DNA from: Codonopsis lanceolata
Taxonomy: Eukaryota; Streptophyta; Magnoliopsida; Asterales; Campanulaceae
Length of the DNA: 64,000 bases
Reading direction: 5' to 3'
Assembly (NCBI GenBank): GCA_013146195.2
Contig: CM028378.1
Coordinates: forward strand, 10,345,350 to 10,409,349
Shown piece after piece: positions 12,634-24,101 of this stretch. Every line of letters starts with the position of its first letter. The stretch's first letter is position 1. Both the position numbers and the translations under genes were made by a program. The notes beneath the pieces are model-generated. The model was not told the origin of the DNA and made no database searches. It worked only from the letters and a program-made list of their open reading frames with translations.

Positions 12634-14244
12634 CCGTTGCTACTATTACCGTTATTATGAGTACGCATTTTAATTGGTAGCTCATGTGCATTCATACATA
12701 CATTATATGGTGTATTGTGTAATATTGGTTATTTGCTCGATCGGGAATAATACCCCAATGTGAGATCGATATATGATATGGTTGTTTTGTGGATTGCCGG
12801 TAGGTAATCGCACGTGGCGTATGGATTCTTGTTTAGTCTATATATGTATAAGACTATGCTATATATATAATTGTGGTTTTGTGTGGTTATATGCAAAGGC
12901 CATAGTATGAATATATATGAAACATGAATTGTATGTTGACACTTATTGGTTTGGTATGATGCTTGTATATTCTATGAAGATATGTTTAATGTAATGAATA
13001 ATATAATATTATATTGTTGTTAAGGGTTATTATGCGAGTAAGACATACACTCGATTAGTGCAAAGGTTAAGTGCTACGATTTATCAGTTGATTTCGACTG
13101 CACGGGAGAGATTGACGCCTCGCCGCGAGTATTGAGACGTTAACGTTGCGATAGGACGCTTAGAGTATGTGTGGTTTTAGACTTGGTCTAGAGCTTAAGA
13201 AAGGATAGTCTTGCGGAGTATAGATGTTACGAGTATCGGTAGACGTGTCGATTTCTTGTTATTCCTAGTGAGTTATCGTGGTTGAGTGTACTGGGTACAC
13301 GAGTTTTGTGATAGCTATGATTGTTGTTTGCCAAGGTAATAGACCTTGTTACTTGGTTTGATTTTATTCAATTATGTGCATTAGTTATAGGAAACATCTA
13401 TTTGATGCATTTACATTTCTAAAATATTAAATTCTTATTTCATAATTATTATCGCTTGTTCATTCATTTCATTAGCATAGGAGACTGTTTGAAGGATGCT
13501 TAAAACTATTTATTCATGAACCTTCGCATCCTTACGACGGAAACTTTTGAAGCTAATTCAGCAGGTACCCTGAATTGGTGAGCAAAAGGTATTCGTCGTT
13601 GGACTAGGATTGGTAAGAATTAAGTTAGAAATTGACTATACCCGTTACCAAATGGAATGTACTTAAATGGAATGAATTTTCAAAACATTTCATTAATGTG
13701 CTCTTATGTGTTCTCACCCGCGATGGGGAAATCGCGAGTGTGATTTACATGGTTTGGAATACTGACTTGATTATCTCTAATTTGTTTGCGAATTGCTCCA
13801 TAGGCAATTATTATTTCGTTTAACTTAGAATCTCTTGTGATTGAATCTCATGTTGTGCCCCGAAACAAATAGTTTCGGTAGTTGAATGTGTTTTATGTTA
13901 AAATTTGGGAGTTGTGCTTACATGATTGGCATAGTGTTGTTCGTATGTGTATCCGCGACTCAAGTATGAGTCATGTTATTTTCAATCTTAAGTGTTGATG
14001 TTGTTTTGACTATGGAGTGTTCATGGAATTTGGAATTTGGATTATTGCAGTTTGACCCTAATGTAGTATGTGGTGGTAGACTCGGAGGTTCGAGTCTGGA
14101 TTGGTGGTTTTGAGACAAAGTGTTCACCCGGGATTAAGAGACACTGTAATCGTTGTCTCGATGTATTGTGGTTGAGTATGGACCTAATGTTGGTTTGTAT
14201 CATGATTTAGAATTCGGGACGAATTCTTTTTAAGGTGGAGAGAG
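12561..14244 (+). other. Non-coding 3' internal region, second unit
   Basis: Nearly identical to 5896-7584, with a shorter TA microsatellite (12591-12627) and the same polypurine tract (14232-14244) before LTR 3. No pol coding is visible. Confidence 0.8.
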
Positions 14245-17200
14245 TGTAACACCCCGCCCCTTCGTTAGCTCGGTTTGCGTGCCATACTTGCACTTCTTCC
14301 TTTGTTGACTGTATGTTTGGTTTGCGAGAGGGTCTAGATATGTATGAGAGACCACATTAATACCAAAACACTATTAAGAAATGCCATATAGTTGTTGACT
14401 TGCTAAAGTCACAAGTCGTGACTCGACGATAGTCGGAATGCGACGCGATTGAGGGTTTCCTTGCATTTTGCGTTCGTGACCTCGGTTTGGTCCTAGACCT
14501 TTATATGATGGCTTATTAACATGTTTATATGTATTAGACTTCAAGTTGGAGGTGTTCCTTAAGTCTAACGATGATTTGGAAGCTTTGGAGATAGCATTCG
14601 TCTCTATCGCGTAGTTCGGGATCGAGCCGTAATCGCTCTCCTTTGGAGTTCTTATTTCCCTAGTTGTTATTCAACTTTCTAGAAGTATTTAAGCTTCTTC
14701 ATTATCCCTTAGACTTGCCTTAAAAGTCTCATTTCATTGCTCGTTCAATTGCTAGTTCATTCGTCGTTCCGGTTGCACGTTGTTGCACCTCTTCCCGGTT
14801 TCGCTCCTAGTTGTTTCTGGAGTTGTTTCGGGGTTATTTGTGAGCATTCTAAGGGATTTCTAGACCTACTTTGGATGAGGTTTGAACCTTGTTAGGTTTG
14901 GTTGAGTGTTTGGGGGTCTTTTAGGTTGAATTTTGAGCCATTTAGGGTCTGCCGGGCTTGCCCTCGCAAGGTGGAATGGCCTTGCCCCCGCAAGGTCAAC
15001 AGAAAGAACCTAGGAGAACGGAGAGCTTGCGGTTGCAAGCTATAGGGGACCTTGCGATCGAAAGGTGCCCCGATCCTGTTTTGCCCTGTTATGTGTTTTG
15101 ACGAGAAATGCCTATCCTACCTTCATCAAACCCCCTCTAAACCCTTCCTAACCTCCCATACTTAGCCCTAAACTTGTCCTAACATTAGTTGGAAGTTAAT
15201 TAAGGTTAAATTAGTGGTTGATTACTCCTAATCTCTACTAATTGTACTTGGGAAATGTCTATTGTGCCCTCTTTATATTTGGGGGTATAAATACCCAAAC
15301 CCTTTGCATTTTTCAGAAATCTTTTCATTCTTCCTCCTCCACCATACGATAGAGAGATAGAGAGTCCATGGGAGATTCAAGCCCTAGCCTTCTTCTCTTT
15401 CGATCCAAGACGATCCGAACGTCCGATTGCCACCAAACTTCGGATTCTTGACGTTTGCGACGGGTGGAACAACTTCACCGTTCGGATTTTGATTCTCTTG
15501 AGTTTTCACTCAAGCTAGGTAAGTTACCTTCTTTTGATTTTGGTTCATTGGCCCTAAGGAAAACAACCTATATGCTATTTGTGGGCAATGAATACTTGAT
15601 ATGCTTTGTATGCCCATTTTGGGGATTTTTGGAAATATGAACTTGTTAATAACATGAATAGTATGATTTGAATGTTATTATGTGTTGTAAGGTGTGGGTT
15701 GTGATTTATGTAGAGTTTTATGAATTTTAGGGCTTGAGAATCAAGCCCGAAATATTGGAGAAATTGTTGTTAATTAAAGTGGGTATTAATGTTGAGATTG
15801 AAGAAATGTGTAAGAAATGAAACTTTGTATTTAGACTCAACGGAGTCGAAATAAGTTCAATAATGTGTTAATGAACTCGGGTTGAAATCCTACGACATTT
15901 GAGTTTCGTTTAACTATGATTATGATGAGTTCTTGGATTTTTAGGCTTGGAAAACAAGCCCGGATTATTTTTGGGAGAATTTCTATAAACTTGAATGATG
16001 TGTTAATTTGGGTTGGTTTTTATGTCAGGGTAGGACGATACATCGCCTATACGAATCGTAAGATTCGTATTCGCTATGGATCGCCGCACTGAGACCTCAC
16101 ACACCCTCCACTCGTTGGCCCCTGGGAAGTTAGCCCATCTCGTAACCAATAGAGCGAGTGGATTATGCTAAGCTAGACTGAGAAAGGGCTGCCCTTGCGG
16201 TGCAGTCGCTCAGTATGTCGATGTAATCACGAGCATCGATGGTACAACCCGGTTACTAATGTGTATTGCAGGAGCAGCACAATGTCACTATTTGGGTATC
16301 TTCTCTATCCCTTATGTGGCTTACTATAAGCACTTATTTGAAAGATAACGTGCTATGTGGTTTATGAAGTTTATGTTACTTGATAACTTAATACAAGTTT
16401 ATTATTGGTATGCTATTAAGATGCCATGATTTTGTACATGCTTGTGCATTATGCCATGCCACGCCATGTTATGCCATACAATTGCATTTAGTAACTTACT
16501 GAGTCATTATGACTCATTTCGTGTGTTTGTTTTCCTTAGTTTTTGCAGTAAGCTCGTTAGTGCGCGTTGCAGCTTCGGGTGCTTGTTGGATAGCAGGTGG
16601 TCTTCCGGGCAATAGCTTGGAGTTATGATTATTATTGTATTTATTATCTTGTGAGATACGGATGTAAAGTTATGTAAACTTTACTTGGGTAGTTATGCTA
16701 GTATTTTATTGTCGTTTATTTTTGGGAGCCGACTTGTTTGGTCGAGCTATTGTATTTATTTAGACGTTATTCCATTGTCTTTCCGAGCAAGGTTTTAGCT
16801 CGCATGTTCTAGTATTGTGTTATTGTTATTTCTGTCTCCGACAACTTTAGTCGAGAGACATTGGTTTAGTTGTTAGTGTTTAATCTCTTATTCTTATAGT
16901 TGATTTGTCCCTCCGGAATATTATAGCGGTTGAGTGGTTGTTTATCAGGTTGGGATCTTGTTGCTTTGCCGCCTTAGGTTTGCCGATGGTTTGTTGCCCG
17001 TGCGCAATGTTGCGTCACGCGAGTCGTAGATTTGTCGAGAGATAGTTGTCTCTCAGCCTTGTATTCCTTGGTTTAGAATTATAGGCTTTGGTCCCACTTA
17101 TGATTCGCTTCCGCAGGTGTTGATTTTTATTATTCGGTATCGCCGTTATGGCCTTACATTCCTGTTTTGAGCTTGATGGCTCAACTCTTGACTCGCACCA

Positions 17201-17290
17201 TTATGCTTAGCAGGTGTTTGTCCATCTTTTAGCTTGTCTTGACGGCACGACCCTGGGACATCGCATTGGAGTCTGGGTCGGGCTGTCACA
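14245..17290 (+). repeat. Long terminal repeat, copy 3, with an 800-bp internal deletion (3046 bp)
   Basis: Same ends as copies 1 and 2, with TATAAATA at 15286-15293, donor at 15519 and palindromes at 14957-15066. Near 16005 the sequence jumps from a site equivalent to about 2680 to one equivalent to about 3474 in LTR 1. Both flanks share ATTTGGG-like bases, so the deletion fits microhomology-mediated loss. It ends in GCTGTCACA directly before AAACT. Confidence 0.9.
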
Positions 17291-17295
17291 AAACT
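17291..17295. repeat. Target-site duplication, right copy (AAACT)
   Basis: Matches 906-910; marks the right end of the insertion. Confidence 0.9.
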
Positions 17296-17342
17296 ATTGT
17301 TTACTCGCTGTTTTTCCTTAACCTTGCTTGTTGCACTTCCAG

Positions 17343-18831
17343 ACATGAAGCAACTTAATGATGCGAGCAAATTTGTTTAGGTCGCAAAGAGAGGAGCGAC
17401 CATCAGGAACAAACAACTAACTACTCAAACTCCTGCCACTCTACCTACCATACCTGCTACTTCAACTAGGTGAGGAACAAAGCGAAACCACCCAGAGTCG
17501 AGCCAAACTATCACACCTGCTCCCATGGTGCCATCCGAGCAGACAACCGAACCCACCAATCCAAGCACCAATCCTGCTACCAGCGTAGCAACTCCGAACA
17601 AAAGTCCTCGCGGTGATCCCCCTAAAGAGAAAAGGAGTAAACAGCGAGCAGAGAAAGCCGTGCAGGAAGATGCCAGCCCGCCAACTCCCTCATGGCAATC
17701 AAAAAACTTCCACTTGCCCGAAACTTGGGAAAGAGCAGGGACCCTTATTGCCGAGTTAGCAAACGTGCCTGACCTCAATAAAATCAACATTTATAAACAC
17801 AGTGGGTATCCTGCCACGGTGGGGCTGGGCATGATAAGGAGGTTGCGACATGACGAGGTCCAGAAAAGAAGTGCCGAGCACTCAAGCTCCGTGATGTTGG
17901 GAGAGATTGGAATGTGCATGGCTGAGGTAACTATCCTCTTTAGTCACGTAGTCCATTTCCTTTTCGATGCACAATAAACACTGACCACGAATTGTTTTGC
18001 AGATAGCCACGAAGGCTGAGATAGTATACGACCGGCTGATTGAGACTGTCAACTCGAGTGCTTCATTGACCAAGGACAAGAATCAGTTGGAGGAGGCTGT
18101 TAACTATTTCCGGGCCGAGCTCAAAATGAGCAAAGAGACTGTCACCGCCAAAGTGACTGAACTCTCCAAGATCGAGGAGGAGAAGAAAACCTTGGAGACG
18201 CATTTGGATTTCTCTAAAAAATCCGAAGAAACGGCCCTTAAAAATATCTCCTCGGTCAGGAAAGAGCTCTCGGCTGCCCAAAACCAGCTGGAAGAGGCCA
18301 AAACCGCTGCTGCCGAGCAGGAGAGGAAGCTGAGGGAAAAACTAGCCCGCCCCAACGAAGAGCAAAGACAGGTCGTCATCGACTACTACAAAAATTCTGC
18401 AGACTTCGCTACTTGCGTTGAGAACGAGGCCTACCTTTTCTTCCTTCAAGGGGTGAACCACATGCTAAGGCAGATAGCATGCAGCGGCCTGGAGATCCGA
18501 CCGGAGTTTCTCGCCGAATGGGGCACTAATCCACCCTTTTGCCCCTCTGCTCGCCCTGGCCACGCTCTGGATCCGTATACTAAAGACGAGCTGGAGTTGC
18601 TCGCTGAAACTGACGCCCAAAGAGGACTGTCTCCTGGACCCCTCCTCAAGCTACCCAAGTCACAGTGAGCGAGCTAATGACACAAATTTGGATGGCCCAG
18701 GCTCAGGAGACAGAAACTATAGCTGCTCAAGCCAACGAGGAATATGGAGATGCGGTCATCATTGAAACCGCTCCCAAGGAAGCAACAATTGCCAACCAAA
18801 CTGCCCCTTTAACGATTCCCCCTGATGCTTG
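17343..18831 (+). pseudogene. Antisense ORF of the Tat-type element, 3' part, with intron and coiled coil
   Basis: Continuation of the frame at 1-910. A pyrimidine-rich stretch and AG at 17341-17342 look like a splice acceptor. The reading then has in-frame stops near 17380 and 17470, and opens from 17525 as a proline-, lysine- and glutamate-rich linker (PRGDPPKEKRSKQRAEK). A clear 76-bp intron (17927-18002, GAG|GTAACT to TTTTGCAG|ATA) keeps the frame across. Exon 2 has a long coiled coil (about 18030-18360, heptad-like LEEAVNYF and QNQLEEAKTAAAEQERKL), then a globular tail. A frameshift near 18655 separates the last 57 codons (VSELMTQIWMAQAQE), which end with a stop at 18831. It is convergent with the minus-strand pol gene. 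Function unknown. Confidence 0.65.
17927..18002 (+). other. Predicted spliceosomal intron in the antisense ORF
   Basis: Donor GAG|GTAACT and acceptor TTTTGCAG|ATAGCC flank 76 bases. Removing them joins two open frames in phase (ATG at 17525, phase 2, to ATA at 18003). Retaining it gives a stop at 17975-17977. Confidence 0.7.
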
Positions 18832-19454
18832 AAAACACTTTCTAGCCTGCGAGCCACAACACATCAAACACTTGCAAAACAATTTACACTTTATTCCTGC
18901 GGTCATGTAATATTATTTTTTGTGCTTTTGACATCATTGCTCATATTCTGTTTGCTTGTGTTCTCATAGATATCTCAACTGCTTTTAAAAACAACCCATC
19001 TTTTAAATTGAGCAAGCTCATTCTAGGCTTGTCGAGGTAAAAAATGCAAAGCCTTTGAACCCCTTCACCCGAGCTAAGATAACTCGTACTTATAATAAGT
19101 CAAAAGTGCCTCGAACACCAACCCTTTTTCATGAGCATAGATACCCCGTGCTCGTGAAAGAGAGAATAATCGAGATAACAACAATCAAATCAACTGACTC
19201 AAACACCAACCCTTTTTAACGAGTAGAGATACCTCGTGCTCGCGAAAAAGAGTATAATTGAGATAACTTTAAACCACTCGAAAACCAACTTTCACAACGG
19301 GCATGGAAAACCACCTTGCCCGCCAAAAGTATAATCGAGTTTGCACTAAATGCTATAAGCGGGATGACCAAAAAATGAAAACCAATGCATGCTCATTCAT
19401 TTCACCTCGACTTACAAGATAGGAGAAAAAGACAAACAACTTGCACACTACCAA
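18832..19454. other. Spacer between convergent Tat genes, with 88-bp direct repeats
   Basis: No coding frame. Two direct repeats, each starting AACACCAACCCTTTTT, lie at 19114-19179 and 19201-19267; both end in GAGATAAC. A third, worn copy lies at about 19280-19340. Such tandem repeats between pol and the 3' LTR are common in Tat-type elements. Confidence 0.6.
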
Positions 19455-20519
19455 TCAATGATAGTATTTCTTCGAGTGATCCGCATGCCATGGATGTTTC
19501 AGCTCGCTACCATCCTCTGTTCGCAACATATAGGTTCCTTCCTTAACAACTCTGACCACCTGAAAAGGGCCTTCCCAATTAGGAGAAAGTTTCCCCCATT
19601 CTGCTCGATGGCCTGTCGCTTCTATTTTACGGAGAACCCATTCTCCCACAGCAAATGACCGACCACGAACCCTTTTATCGTGGTGGGCCTTTGCTCACTG
19701 CTTATAATTGGCCATTCACATTTTGGAACCGTTTTTCCTCTAACAAATCAAGATAGGCTGCCCGAGCGATAATGTTGGATTATGCGTCATAGTGAGATAC
19801 TCTTTGATTGGGCAAATACATCTCCACCGGTGCCATTGCCTCAGATACATAAGCCATAGAGAAAGTTGTTTCACCCGTGGGCCCTCTGATCGTTGTACTG
19901 ACTGCCCACAAAGCTGATGGCAACTCATCCACCCATCTTCCTGCCTTATCCTCAAGATTTCGCTTAAGAGCATGCAAGACTTGCTTAATAGCAGCCTCAG
20001 CTTGCCCGTTACCCTGAGGATATGCAATCAATGAATGCCAATGCTTCACACGCATATGCTCGCATGCCTTTGTTAATTTCTCTGAAAATTGAGTCCCATG
20101 ATCAGATATTATTGCCCGGGGTACCCCAAAACGGCACCATATATGCTCATGCACGAAGTCAATCACATTAACCTCACTAATAGTTACCAAAGGCTTGGCC
20201 TCTACCCATTTAGTAAAATAGTCAACAACTACCACTGCGTACTTAAACTTCGAACGAGCCAAGGGGAACATGCCAATGAGGTCTATACCCCACATATCAA
20301 ACAGCCAGGATGCCACTACGGGAGTCTGCAGGGTAGAGGGTAACCGAGGTATATCGGCATAACGCTGGCACTTGTCACATTACCGAACATACATTTCTGC
20401 ATCTCGTCTAAAAGTGATCCAGTAAAACCGTGCAACCAATACTTTTTCTGCCAAAGACCGTTGACCTGGATGCCCTCCACATTTTCCTTCGTGAATTTCC
20501 CCCAAAATGCCTGGGTCAT
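19455..20519 (-). pseudogene. Ty3/gypsy (Tat-type) integrase, 5'-truncated
   Basis: Catalyses insertion of retrotransposon cDNA. Reading down from 20519: the zinc-binding HHCC domain (EIHEGKCGGHPGQRSLAEKV, then a TAA stop where a residue should be, then CDKCQRYA), then the catalytic core with DLIG, SDHGTQF and NGQAE supplying the D,D,E triad, then a frame break near 19780. The C-terminal part GEWVLRKIEATG and KLSPNWEGPFQVV ends HSKKYY at about 19458. Reverse transcriptase and RNase H are missing because the Athila-like LTR begins at 20520. The motif style (WVEAKPL, PNWEGP) is that of the Tat/Athila branch. Stops and frameshifts make it inactive. Confidence 0.88.
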
Positions 20520-21826
20520 TGATCGATGTTTTATTTAATCTTTTTCCTTGCAAGTGGACAAGACTATTATAGAATAGTATTGGAAGCAAGGGTCGAACCC
20601 ACAGAGACAAGAGATCACGAACAGTGCACTTTATTGATAGCAAATTATTAATCTAAAGGGGTTTTTATAATTATTCTTTTCTAACTACTATTTATACTTA
20701 GATGTTTAACTAATCAGCAGTAATTACAGATATGAAGATCGTATGGTGGGTGGCAATCTAGGATTCTGGATTTCACTTGTATCTCCTTTATGTTCAATTC
20801 ATAATAATTATCATTCAATTTCTTGGGTTCGTTCTCGAAAGATAGATATAGTCTGTTGAACTATTGGTTCAGCCTCCATCCCCGCAACATTCATCCATTC
20901 TATATCCTAAGCACAGGAACTTTCAATCTAGCTGTCACCTAGATTATGATCTATCTGTCACCTAGATCATGTATGAACCTGGTCCTAACTTATCACTCTT
21001 GTGCATCGATAGGTCCAATTTATTGTGGTGGTGAGCCAGTGTACGACATATGCACATTGGTCATGCAGTTATCCGCACCTCTAGGCCTTTATTATTTGCG
21101 ATTACATTCATTTGTTCAAAGCAAAATAATATAGAGATTGATAAACATCACAATCAACAAGAATTGAATAAACATATACATGAATTAAGACATAAATTCG
21201 ATACAAGTTACCTCCCACCTCCTAGATTATGGATGATTTAGTTCATCATAGACAATGAACATCACATGGAGATCAACGGAAACATGGTTTGATCTTCCAT
21301 ACTTGTAATTACACAATCTAACTCTGTTATACAGCCTAAAAGCTATCTAAAATCTACCTAAAACTGTTTCCAGCCCTTTTTCTATATCAGGCTCTTGGCA
21401 TCCAACTTCAATATATACCCAGGAGTTGTAATCCAATCGAATCTCTGTCTGAAAATACGAAATAGTCACATTCTGACCACCTTGCAGTCGCAAGGTGTTG
21501 AGTACCTTGCGTCCGCAAGGTCTCCAGTGTCTCCGGCCTTGGTTTTCTGACTTCTCTAAGCTGCTGTCCACCTTGCGGGGGCAAGGTCTGGGTACCTTGC
21601 GACCGCAAGGTCTCCAGATTTGGACTTCCTTCGTTTTTCTTCATTTTTCTTCTTTGGCCCTTCTTGGAATTTGCATATAAAATCCTGGAGTTTTGCATAT
21701 TTTCACTAAAAACCCCGAAACTTACAAAACTCACCGAAAACATATATCAGTAGCCAAAAGCCTCGTGAAATAGCATAATTTAAGTCATAGAAGCATATAA
21801 AATCGACGTATAAAATACATCGATCA
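20520..21826 (-). repeat. 3' LTR of an Athila-like Ty3/gypsy relic (1307 bp)
   Basis: The block starts TGATCGATG and ends CATCGATCA, a perfect 9-bp terminal inverted repeat, and a polypurine tract abuts it on the minus strand. The minus-strand 3' end has the GTGGGTTCGACCCTTGC-type sequence common near the end of Athila/Tat LTRs. It interrupts the integrase gene at 20519. The five bases before it are GTCAT. The partner 5' LTR is not visible in the window, so the duplication cannot be checked. Confidence 0.75.
21480..21611. repeat. Four ACCTTGC..GCAAGGT palindromes in the Athila-like LTR
   Basis: Palindromes at 21480-21496, 21504-21521, 21570-21587 and 21594-21611 share the arms ACCTTGC and GCAAGGT with four variable central bases (such as GACC, GTCC). 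The last is identical to ACCTTGCGACCGCAAGGT at 8395-8412 in the gag-only gypsy LTR, though the surrounding sequences are unrelated. Confidence 0.85.
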
Positions 21827-21845
21827 ATTACCCCCAAACTTAAAC
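21827..21845 (-). other. Polypurine tract of the Athila-like relic
   Basis: On the minus strand AAGTTTGGGGGTAAT leads directly into the LTR start TGATCGATG. GTGGACGAGCAAAGTTTAAG just upstream is typical of the 3' end of Athila/Tat internal regions. Confidence 0.8.
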
Positions 21846-24101
21846 TTTGCTCGTCCACGAGTAAACAATACATATAAATACAAAAGCATATAAATAACAA
21901 TTATAACAAAAAGTGAATATCTTTTTGGAGGGTGACACTATTTACACTCCTCTATAAACCCACAAAGTCAAGGAGACTCTTTCGAGTGACTCGACTAAGC
22001 AAATAAATACAAAAACTGATAAATACAAAAGCAGATAAAAATTAAACTAAAAATAAAAACAAAAATCTTTTTGGCTTCAACCTCAAGTTAGATAATCATG
22101 GCATGCAAAGCAGTCTCAGTTCGATGCTCACCACATATATGCAGGCTTAATCACATAAAACCAACTGATCTTTTCTTAAAACTGCTACTACTTCTAATTT
22201 CTCCGTGTGTGTGTGATCACCAGTCTTAGAGAATATCTTAACTAAAACAGTTTTACTAGGCTAAGCACCACATTCATATGAAAATCAAAGTTTAATAGAA
22301 AATCATGCATTATGATTTATGAGATCTACCATCTAAACCCGGTCTATTACAGAAAGAAAGGTCCCAAGGATTTCAAAGACTTATACATCCATCCCATGCA
22401 CTTCTATGTATGACATACAATGCTCTCCTATCCCAATGACTTGTAATAGCTAAGATTATGCTAACACAGCGAGCTTTAGGGCGAATAATAATGTACATGA
22501 AGTGTTTGATCAATTTCATATGACTCATTTGGCAGTTAAAACAGCATAAGCATTGGCAAGAAGATCATTAGGTCTTTATTTAGCTTGTAATGTAAGGCCA
22601 AGGTGTTGGGGGATTTGATGGAAAGGGATTGGAATTCAAAGTGAGAGAGTAAGACTACCCTTTATCCCTCATACTTCCAAGCTAAAGGAAGTTTTCCCTA
22701 TTTAGGCTAGGACCTGCAAAGACTACAAGTGGAGGGGTGCTTTTCGTTACTTTTCACTTTTCTTCTTTCCCCCCCCCCCCAACTTGTTTTGGGCAATATA
22801 TACTTCTAAAAATATGACATCATTCTTATCAGCATGATTTTTCTGACATTTTCTCTTGAAAGCTATGCTTCCATTTGAATCTTTGTTACACTCTTCTTCT
22901 TCCATTTCATTTTTCGTCGACACATAATTTTTCTTTTCTTTTCTTTTTCTATATTTTTATTTTTATTTTTATTATTTTTTTTTCGACGACAGAAAGAAGA
23001 AGTCTTCCGAAAAATAGCATAACTGAAAAGAATGGTCCTATAAAATCAATTTCCCCACCCACATCCTACTCTCTCAAAGGGTAGGCTAAAAGTGTATAGG
23101 CTTTTTAGGGTTAAGTTAATGTGGGTAATAGAAACGATGACGAATGACGGTTTAAATAGTGTGTTTAGCACACTCCATTCTTTTTCATTAGGCTCAACGG
23201 GGACACTAGTGATATTTTTAGTATAGGTCAGGGAATATTTAAGCTCTAACGATCCAAAGATGGCCTAAGTCATTTCTTAATGCCAAATGCTTATGTAGTT
23301 TTTAAAGCAAGTAAGACACACAAAATATCATATCAACTATGGGAATTATGGGGTTGAATGTTTAGAATCACTGGATTTGACATAAGCATTCGCTAATACA
23401 GATGGTAGGGACAATTGAGACTAACATGCAGACACGGTTCGAAAGTGTTCTTGAGATATATAAATGAGAAAAATCCAAGGGATCTAACTATCATGCAATT
23501 GACCCTAAGTCACAATTTAATGCAACAATTATGTTCGAATGGCTATGCATCATATTCTTGTGCATATCTTGTTGTAATGAAGTAGGTGCTATAAACTTTA
23601 TAAAACTATTCTAATCAATCCATAATTATGACTGGTGTGGGTGCATGAAGAATTTGGAGAAAAGTAAAAGATTCGGAAAATCAAGTAAATTCCAGAGGGA
23701 TCTACGGACTAGCTATGCGGTTCATTGCATTAATTCCTCATTGACTACGGCTAGCATTACCACACCTAAACTTGAGGATGAAAATTTTGAAATATTTTAT
23801 TTTTTTGATTTTGATTTTGAATTTTTTATTATAAGAAAATTGGAGATGACGATGACTCTTTTGATGATGGGTTCCTATAAGAGGAATCCACGAACATCCA
23901 ATGTGAGTGTATTCCGTCAAGGCAACACCTCCGAAAATAAGAAAATTAAAAACAAAAACAGAAAATTGGGTGCGAGTTAAATGGTCATCAAGAAAAGAAA
24001 ATTTTCTTCACCCTAGAAACATAGCCCAACTCCATTCCTCCCAAAGGACCCGCTAAGACTCTGGGCTTAGAATCCCCCCAAACTTAATTTCTATTTTGTC
24101 C
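21846..24101 (-). other. Non-coding internal sequence of the Athila-like relic
   Basis: AT-rich, with no supported gene. A 10-base C run lies near 22770-22780. A second polypurine-like tract (minus strand AATTAAGTTTGGGGGGATTC, 24068-24087) follows a TTGAGGACAA motif, a pairing often seen after Athila coding regions. Confidence 0.5.

Larger units (their letters stand above)
911..17290 (+). mobile_element. Gag-only Ty3/gypsy element, recombined to LTR-internal-LTR-internal-LTR
   Basis: Three copies of a long terminal repeat (911-4757, 7585-11430, 14245-17290) start TGTAACACCCC and end GCTGTCACA. They alternate with two nearly identical internal regions (4758-7584 and 11431-14244). Each internal region has a tRNA-iMet primer binding site, one gag frame with zinc knuckles, and a polypurine tract. 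Neither contains protease, reverse transcriptase, RNase H or integrase, so the element is non-autonomous (the class called TR-GAG or LARD-like) and would need enzymes from a relative, probably a Tekay/Del-type chromovirus judging from gag. The LTR (about 3.85 kb) is longer than the internal region (about 2.8 kb). One outer 5-bp duplication with three LTRs suggests unequal recombination after insertion. The third LTR has lost about 800 bp. Confidence 0.9.

Noticed and set aside
18063..18379. Minus-strand serine- and leucine-rich frames
   Set aside because: Shadows of the coiled-coil antisense ORF on the plus strand.
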